Source of the DNA: a virus
Strand: one strand, 5' to 3'
Virus record (IMG/VR): IMGVR_UViG_3300030101_000247
Location: 1 to 37,822 of that record
Length of the DNA stretch: 37,822 bases
In this document: positions 33,953 to 37,822 of the stretch, in pieces
Layout: the number at the start of each line of letters is the position of its first letter
Numbering within the stretch: the first letter of the stretch is position 1
Position numbers and translations under genes: made by a program
Notes under the pieces: generated by a model
Told to the model about the DNA's origin: nothing
Seen by the model: only the letters and a program-made list of their open reading frames with translations
Database searches by the model: none

Positions 33953-34245
33953 TGACAACTAAAATAAAAGAATATGTAGTTCAATTAGAAATAGATATTG
34001 ATTGTCAAGAACTACTAGATGCAATTGGATTACCTTATGAACAATCATTAGATGATGATACACAGAATGTAGTTACAATGCGAATGCCATATGATGAGTA
34101 TAAAGAATACATAACAGATAATATTGTATTTGAACAATGTAATGAACAACATATTGCAAATGCATTATTAAATGCTGAACTTAGTGAATATACAACAAAA
34201 GCAACTATATTTAAACCAAATGGTGATACTATTTCATTTTATTAA
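33952..34245 (+). CDS. 97-aa acidic early protein, unknown
   Basis: It is coupled to the previous gene by TAATG. The sequence is acidic, starts KIKEYVVQLEIDIDCQELLD and includes DDDTQNVVTMRMPYDEYKEY. The shape suggests alternating strands and helices. It could be a DNA mimic or inhibitor, as acidic early phage proteins often are, but nothing specific supports that. It is the last gene of the first early group. Confidence 0.65.
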   Translation: MTTKIKEYVVQLEIDIDCQELLDAIGLPYEQSLDDDTQNVVTMRMPYDEYKEYITDNIVFEQCNEQHIANALLNAELSEYTTKATIFKPNGDTISFY

Positions 34246-34251
34246 GTTATA

Positions 34252-34280
34252 TTTACATAGTATTATTATTTTGCTATAAT
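34252..34280 (+). promoter_or_regulatory. Consensus sigma-70 promoter
   Basis: TTTACA (34252-34257) and a perfect TATAAT (34275-34280) are 17 bases apart, with an extended -10 TGC. This is the strongest host-type promoter I see in the window. It lies in a 103-base gap and would start transcription around 34287, upstream of a repeated box and the gene at 34349. Confidence 0.8.
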
Positions 34281-34306
34281 ATAAGTATGACACCAAATTA
34301 TCACAA

Positions 34307-34332
34307 ATTCACAATCTATTCACAATCACAGC
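34307..34332 (+). repeat. TTATTCACA-like direct repeats (DnaA-box-like) in the early control region
   Basis: ATTCACAATC occurs at 34307-34316 and 34318-34327, in tandem. TATTCACAATCACAGC (34317-34332) recurs at 36961-36976, and 13 of its bases at 33417-33429. At 36960-36968 the exact string TTATTCACA fits the bacterial DnaA box TTATNCACA; the other copies differ by one base. They could bind a host or phage factor. Only the 36961 copy lies within a gene. Confidence 0.5.
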
Positions 34333-34348
34333 TAGGACGCACACACTC

Positions 34349-34627
34349 ATGTTATATCATTTAACTTATGGCCGCAACACACCGACAGGCCGCGTGTCAG
34401 ACCTTGACTGGCAGATGTATTGCCAAGAGGTACTCGACGCTAATTTCGACGGTTACACTATTCAAGACGCAACGGGAACGTGGAAGTCTGACTTAGAAGA
34501 TACCAAGATAGTTAGCATTGACACACGCAACAGAGACAAAGTCGAGGGTGTTGCACAATTATACAAAGAGATGTTTGACCAAGACGCAGTTGGTCTATTT
34601 ACTACACCATCAATGGAGTTTATTTAA
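34349..34627 (+). CDS. 92-aa early protein, DUF3574-like
   Basis: The start LYHLTYGRNTPTGRVSDLDW and ATGTWKSDLEDTKIVSIDTR recall the pattern of the DUF3574 family ('YFGR..P.G..VS...W...L', then 'GxW'). No catalytic residue is known for that family. It follows the consensus promoter at 34252-34280. From here on codons are less AT-rich than in 33576-34245. The stop overlaps the next start. Confidence 0.6.
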   Translation: MLYHLTYGRNTPTGRVSDLDWQMYCQEVLDANFDGYTIQDATGTWKSDLEDTKIVSIDTRNRDKVEGVAQLYKEMFDQDAVGLFTTPSMEFI

Positions 34628-34788
34628 TGCAACAATGGTCACAGAAATACTACGCTACACTGACTCACAACCAACACGTAGTCAATAATCATTGGTTCTT
34701 TCAAATGCTATCACTACTCAAGGACGATGGCATTTTATATGTACCAAACTTAGATAAAAAATTCAACAAACAAGGAGAAGAAGTATGA
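34627..34788 (+). CDS. 53-aa early protein, unknown
   Basis: A TAATG overlap joins it to the previous gene and ATGA to the next. The product begins MQQWSQKYYATLTHNQHVVN and has WFFQMLSLLKDDGILYVPNL. Similar short 'ILYVPNL' endings are seen in hypothetical phage proteins, but no function is known to me. Confidence 0.6.
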   Translation: MQQWSQKYYATLTHNQHVVNNHWFFQMLSLLKDDGILYVPNLDKKFNKQGEEV

Positions 34789-35213
34789 CAAATTGTAAAC
34801 AAGACGCAGCAGATGCTATCATGGACACATACACACCACTCGACGTCAAGGACATCATCACAGAGGGTGCAAAGAAACATGCAAGGTATCACGTCACAAG
34901 AGATGAGGTGCTAAGCTTTTACGCTGATCACAACGACGGCGTACACCATGAGTTACTTGACTCAGACCCTAGGACATTTGCAATGTATCAGTTCTTTCAA
35001 GCTTGTTACAATGAGTCAACCAAGTCACACACAGATCAGTGGTTCTTTATCAGGGACGTAGTCTGGTTGTACATTGACACTATTGCAGCACAACTTGCAA
35101 CAGAGCATGACTTATACGATACACCACGTAAAGTTATCGAGGATGAGGTCTTACGCATAGACTTAGCACGTAGAAAGGTAGACTTACAGATCATAGATGG
35201 AGGTAAGTCTTGA
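34785..35213 (+). CDS. 142-aa early protein, unknown
   Basis: An AGGAG site (34773-34777) lies 7 bases ahead of the start. The product is helical, mildly acidic, with HARYHVTRDEVLSFYADHND in the N-terminal half and EDEVLRIDLARRKVDLQIID at the end. I do not recognise a family. It is the last gene before the promoter at 35229. Confidence 0.65.
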   Translation: MTNCKQDAADAIMDTYTPLDVKDIITEGAKKHARYHVTRDEVLSFYADHNDGVHHELLDSDPRTFAMYQFFQACYNESTKSHTDQWFFIRDVVWLYIDTIAAQLATEHDLYDTPRKVIEDEVLRIDLARRKVDLQIIDGGKS

Positions 35214-35228
35214 TTTACTGACAATTAC

Positions 35229-35257
35229 TTGTCTTTCTTGTAAATCATTGCTAATAT
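35229..35257 (+). promoter_or_regulatory. Extended -10 promoter giving a near-leaderless message
   Basis: TTGTCT (35229-35234), a 17-base spacer ending in TGC, and TAATAT (35252-35257) form a promoter of the same type as that at 34252. The next ATG begins only 7 bases after the -10, where transcription should start, so the transcript may have no or almost no 5' leader. An alternative -10, TATAAT at 35255-35260, shifts this only slightly. Confidence 0.6.
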
Positions 35258-35263
35258 AATAGT

Positions 35264-36109
35264 ATGAATATCTTTGTTACCGACCGCTGCCCAATACAGT
35301 CAGCCCGCAACCTACCCGACAAGCACATTGTCAAGATGCCACTCGAGACTTGCCAAATGCTGTCCATTATATACAGCGACTGGTATTACGGCGTCGGCAA
35401 GTTATACAAGTCAGACGGCGTACCATATCGCACATCACACGGTGCATTTCGCAACCATCCATGTACACAGTGGGCTGCTGCCAACCAATACAATCTTGCA
35501 TGGCTTATTGCACACGGCATTGCTTTGTGTCACGAGTACACTGCACGTTATCACAAACGTCACACTTGTCACGACGTCATCAGGCAAGCACTTGTTATTT
35601 ATACCAGATGCTTCAGTCATTGGCCTAGTTCACAAGCATACCGCAAAGTCACGTCATTTACACGTGCCATGCCAGAATCTATCAAGTTCGACACTACTAT
35701 CGACACTATCACTGCATACAAGCAGTATCTTAACACCAAGCCGTGGCTAGCTACCAACTATCTACGCATACCATCACGCAAACCATCATTTATTATTACC
35801 ACCATGCAAACAGTATCATCAAAAGACATCAACTACAACGACGACATCATTGACCTTGATGCACTCACACCATCACAACAACAGCAAGCCAAGTCATTAG
35901 AGAAAGCTATGGCAGCAGCAGATGCTACCAAGGGTCTAGTTCCTGCACCCAAGAAAGCCAAGAGAGGTGGCAAAGCAGGCAGAATCGTAGGTATATCAGC
36001 AGACGAGAACAAATATATCCAAGACTTGTTACAGTTTGTTTCAGATGACCCACATTTCGGTTCAAGCAACCCAAACTATGCTAAAATACAAGCAAGATAC
36101 AATAAATAA
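35264..36109 (+). CDS. Pyrimidine dimer DNA glycosylase-like (T4 endonuclease V family-like) protein
   Basis: The N-terminal ~165 residues match a family found in marine phages and annotated as pyrimidine dimer DNA glycosylase: MNIFVTDRCPIQSARNLPDK, HIVKMPLETCQMLSIIY, GAFRNHPCTQWAAANQYNLA, WLIAHGIALCHEYTARYHKR. It could repair UV damage in phage DNA, useful in surface water. The C-terminus (residues about 190-281) is different: acidic, then Ala/Lys-rich linker and a small helical end, perhaps a protein interaction part. The match is by recalled pattern and the catalytic residues are not verified. Confidence 0.65.
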   Translation: MNIFVTDRCPIQSARNLPDKHIVKMPLETCQMLSIIYSDWYYGVGKLYKSDGVPYRTSHGAFRNHPCTQWAAANQYNLAWLIAHGIALCHEYTARYHKRHTCHDVIRQALVIYTRCFSHWPSSQAYRKVTSFTRAMPESIKFDTTIDTITAYKQYLNTKPWLATNYLRIPSRKPSFIITTMQTVSSKDINYNDDIIDLDALTPSQQQQAKSLEKAMAAADATKGLVPAPKKAKRGGKAGRIVGISADENKYIQDLLQFVSDDPHFGSSNPNYAKIQARYNK

Positions 36110-36122
36110 TTAGGAGATAATC

Positions 36123-36614
36123 ATGCCAAACCACTGCCACAACAGGGTCATTATATATGGCTCAGGCAATGACACAGAAGAAACACGTGAGCAGATAGCC
36201 AAGCTCAAGGAGATATTCGAGGGCAAATCTATCTTTACTCACTTCATACCAGAACCTGACTGGGAGAACACACCACTTATGTCTAATCAACTCAAAAGGT
36301 ATGGCAACGACAGAGGTAAACTAGGTGAGCTACCACAATACGTCGACACAGGCTACGGCAAATCGTTGAGGTTTGTATCAACAGACGAGCCTGACGACAG
36401 GTGGTATGATTGGAGACTAGCTAACTGGGATACCAAGTGGGACGCATACGAAGTCTCAATTGACGACGATGATCCTGATCAACTTGAGGTATCATTTGAA
36501 ACAGCATGGTCTCCACCAGAAGCTATATGCCATGCCATGAGAGATAAATACCCTGACCTAGCAGTCTCGTGGTTCTACGATGAGCCCGGCTGTGAGATAG
36601 CGGGGTACTTATGA
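36123..36614 (+). CDS. YubB/DUF1281-like ferredoxin-fold protein
   Basis: The ribosome site AGGAG (36112-36116) lies 6 bases before ATG. The 163-aa product has the family's features: MPNHCHNRVIIYGS at the start, F-x-HFIPEPDW, a central WYDWRLANWDTKWDAYEV, and SFETAWSPPEAICHAM towards the end. These proteins are common in phages and plasmids; their function is not settled. Its stop overlaps the next start. Confidence 0.72.
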   Translation: MPNHCHNRVIIYGSGNDTEETREQIAKLKEIFEGKSIFTHFIPEPDWENTPLMSNQLKRYGNDRGKLGELPQYVDTGYGKSLRFVSTDEPDDRWYDWRLANWDTKWDAYEVSIDDDDPDQLEVSFETAWSPPEAICHAMRDKYPDLAVSWFYDEPGCEIAGYL

Positions 36615-36835
36615 CAAGAGATGACACGCCCGAGACATGGGCAGGCAGCAAGGCTAGAGTTGTCAAGCCATTGTATATGCTAATCAAGCTTGAGGTTGAT
36701 GCTGATGTAGTCAAGTCACAAACTGATGCCAACACTTATTGCGAGAATCATTGCAATTCTTTACAGTATGAGCTTGTTGACTATCATTATCCTATAAAAT
36801 ATAGTGAACGCCATTACCCATACATTGCATTATGA
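36611..36835 (+). CDS. 74-aa early protein, unknown
   Basis: ATGA overlaps link it to both neighbours. The start TRDDTPETWAGSKARVVKPL and the middle LIKLEVDADVVKSQTDANTY are unremarkable. It has a plausible small alpha/beta fold with the strand LIKLEVDAD, but I recognise no family. Confidence 0.55.
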   Translation: MTRDDTPETWAGSKARVVKPLYMLIKLEVDADVVKSQTDANTYCENHCNSLQYELVDYHYPIKYSERHYPYIAL

Positions 36836-36981
36836 AACTAACAGAACTAGAGATAGCTGAGATATGCTACGACATACCTAAACAAAAGAATACTAAAGGT
36901 AGAAAGAAGCCACAAGCTCTTCGTGCTGCTAAAAAACGTGCGAAGCAACTTATACAACGTTATTCACAATCACAGCCATGA
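36832..36981 (+). CDS. 49-aa basic early protein
   Basis: The product MKLTELEIAEICYDIPKQKN followed by TKGRKKPQALRAAKKRAKQL is helix-rich and strongly basic at its C-terminus. The last codons contain the TTATTCACAATCACAGC repeat, so this DNA may serve two roles. It overlaps neighbours by ATGA at both ends. Confidence 0.55.
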   Translation: MKLTELEIAEICYDIPKQKNTKGRKKPQALRAAKKRAKQLIQRYSQSQP

Positions 36982-37196
36982 CCGACCTATACCGTTACTA
37001 CTGTGCCGAGACTGATGACGGCAGACACTTCTGTCTTATGGCCAAAGATGCAATGGAAGCTGCATACAGAGCAGATGCCATGTGCAAGGACTGGTATAAG
37101 ACTACACTCAAGGACGTTTACCTTGACCGACATGATAACCCTAACAGGAGATACAAACCCTATGACGAAGAAATACTTTCCAAACAACTACAATAA
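36978..37196 (+). CDS. 72-aa early protein, unknown
   Basis: The product (MTDLYRYYCAETDDGRHFCL, KDAMEAAYRADAMCKDWYK) has three Cys and a mixed charge pattern. Its start overlaps the stop of the previous gene. A different frame is open over the same DNA from 37003, but it has no good start until 37162, so I take this frame as the gene. Confidence 0.6.
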   Translation: MTDLYRYYCAETDDGRHFCLMAKDAMEAAYRADAMCKDWYKTTLKDVYLDRHDNPNRRYKPYDEEILSKQLQ

Positions 37197-37497
37197 GATA
37201 GCTAACAGCCCTGCCGAATGGTTTGAGCCTATGGAGTACGACTTGTTTATGGATTGGAAGATGAATGGATGGGTTATGATGCCAGAGACTGAGTGTATCA
37301 TTCGTACAGTTCATTGCGTGACAGGTAAAGTCAAAGAGTACACATATCAAAGACGTTCTGCAGCTAAAAAGAGATTGGCACAGTTGTTGCAAGAACATCA
37401 GCATGAGCTTATAATATGTACCGAGGATAACATACAGCATCTCAAACCAGAACAATACATTACGGAGCACGATGAAGAGAACTTCTATCCCAAGTGA
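37162..37497 (+). CDS. 111-aa early protein, unknown
   Basis: I place the start at ATG 37162, after AGGAG (37146-37150). The frame is open from 37003 but that part overlaps the previous gene. The product (YFPNNYNKIANSPAEWFEPM, WKMNGWVMMPETECIIRTVH) is mixed alpha/beta with a C-terminal acidic segment. I recognise no family. It overlaps the previous gene by 35 bases and the next by 26. Confidence 0.55.
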   Translation: MTKKYFPNNYNKIANSPAEWFEPMEYDLFMDWKMNGWVMMPETECIIRTVHCVTGKVKEYTYQRRSAAKKRLAQLLQEHQHELIICTEDNIQHLKPEQYITEHDEENFYPK

Positions 37498-37687
37498 TGA
37501 CGTCTACACTTACGAAAAACAGGCGTTAGACATGCTCTCACCAGAGCATCCACATTACCACGAGGTATATCAGCACCTATACAATCAGATATACGACCAG
37601 AAACATGACATACGTAACACCCAACCAGCTAGACGAGCAGATACAACTAGAGAGAACACAGATTTCGCAAGGACTGAAGAGACTTAG
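37472..37687 (+). CDS. 71-aa early protein, unknown
   Basis: The product starts MKRTSIPSDDVYTYEKQALD, has MLSPEHPHYHEVYQHLYNQI and an end rich in Arg and Thr. The last 83 bases overlap the start of the RNA polymerase candidate in another frame, and the low-complexity end may not be translated as read. I recognise no family. Confidence 0.45.
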   Translation: MKRTSIPSDDVYTYEKQALDMLSPEHPHYHEVYQHLYNQIYDQKHDIRNTQPARRADTTRENTDFARTEET

Positions 37688-37822
37688 AGATCAGACGTTC
37701 AAGTTAGAGCAACAGAACTATGCATCTGCTAGTTTGTATGGCATTGCATCAGTAGAAACATTACTGCCGCTTGTTGTTGATCAGATTATGTCGACTAATC
37801 AGAAGATACATCAAGGCAAGTA
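37605..37822 (+). CDS. T7-like phage RNA polymerase, N-terminal fragment (continues beyond window)
   Basis: The frame from ATG 37605 stays open to the window end. It reads QLDEQIQLERTQISQGLKRL and then LEQQNYASASLYGIASVETL LPLVVDQI. The T7 polymerase N-terminal domain has the same layout: a helix with '.EQLALE', and a later 'TTLLPKMIARI'. Single-subunit polymerase transcribes the middle and late phage genes. The identity rests on about 70 residues plus context (last of the early genes in T7-like phages), so it is a fair but unproven call. Confidence 0.65.
   Translation, partial: MTYVTPNQLDEQIQLERTQISQGLKRLRDQTFKLEQQNYASASLYGIASVETLLPLVVDQIMSTNQKIHQGK

Noticed and set aside
37003-37497. A 164-aa start at 37003
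   Set aside because: The first 53 codons overlap the 72-aa gene and lack a ribosome site; the AGGAG before 37162 supports the shorter form.

Overview
The window is most of the genome of a T7-like cyanopodovirus, a phage of marine Prochlorococcus or Synechococcus. Every gene I can support is on the + strand. Three things point to this: a complete T7-type late module in the expected order (portal, scaffold, capsid, two tail tube proteins, three internal core proteins, tail fibre, small and large terminase); a photosynthesis cassette (hli + psbA, the D1 protein of photosystem II) just upstream of the capsid gene; and many small proteins typical of cyanophages.

Layout. 1-3491: end of the nucleotide metabolism module (C-terminus of NrdA, a very short NrdB), two small genes and a glycine-rich 681-aa protein of unknown role. 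3495-6512: portal, scaffold and an Fe(II)/2-oxoglutarate-oxygenase-like protein. 6537-7999: a run of tiny lysine-rich proteins (down to 16 aa) with overlapping stop/start codons. 8062-9342: hli and psbA. 9342-10361: small genes and a second oxygenase-like gene. 10377-11587: major capsid gene closed by a strong UUCG-hairpin terminator, like T7 gene 10 and its terminator. 11591-22288: tail tube and internal core proteins. 22292-27434: three fibre/adhesin genes, one with an S74 self-cleaving chaperone and one with a cupredoxin-like copper motif. 27435-29031: membrane and exported small proteins, including a holin candidate. 29028-32952: packaging genes with an HNH nuclease and a second HNH-like protein between the terminase subunits.

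Downstream of the large terminase comes a mostly non-coding stretch (32953-33575), then host-type promoters and a cluster of small early genes with strong ribosome binding sites, including a pyrimidine-dimer glycosylase-like gene. The window ends in the first ~72 codons of what looks like a T7-type RNA polymerase. In a linear T7-like genome early genes lie at the left end and terminase at the right, so the window probably crosses the joined genome ends (a circularised assembly or a concatemer). The missing part should hold the rest of RNA polymerase, the replication genes and the rest of nrdA.

Most striking is something no gene explains. I find no CCWGG site (CCAGG or CCTGG) in the whole window on manual reading, although roughly 30 would be expected. 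All 39 Pro-Gly pairs I checked use CCC or CCG for proline, while CCA and CCT dominate elsewhere. This looks like strong selection against a Dcm/EcoRII-type restriction site.
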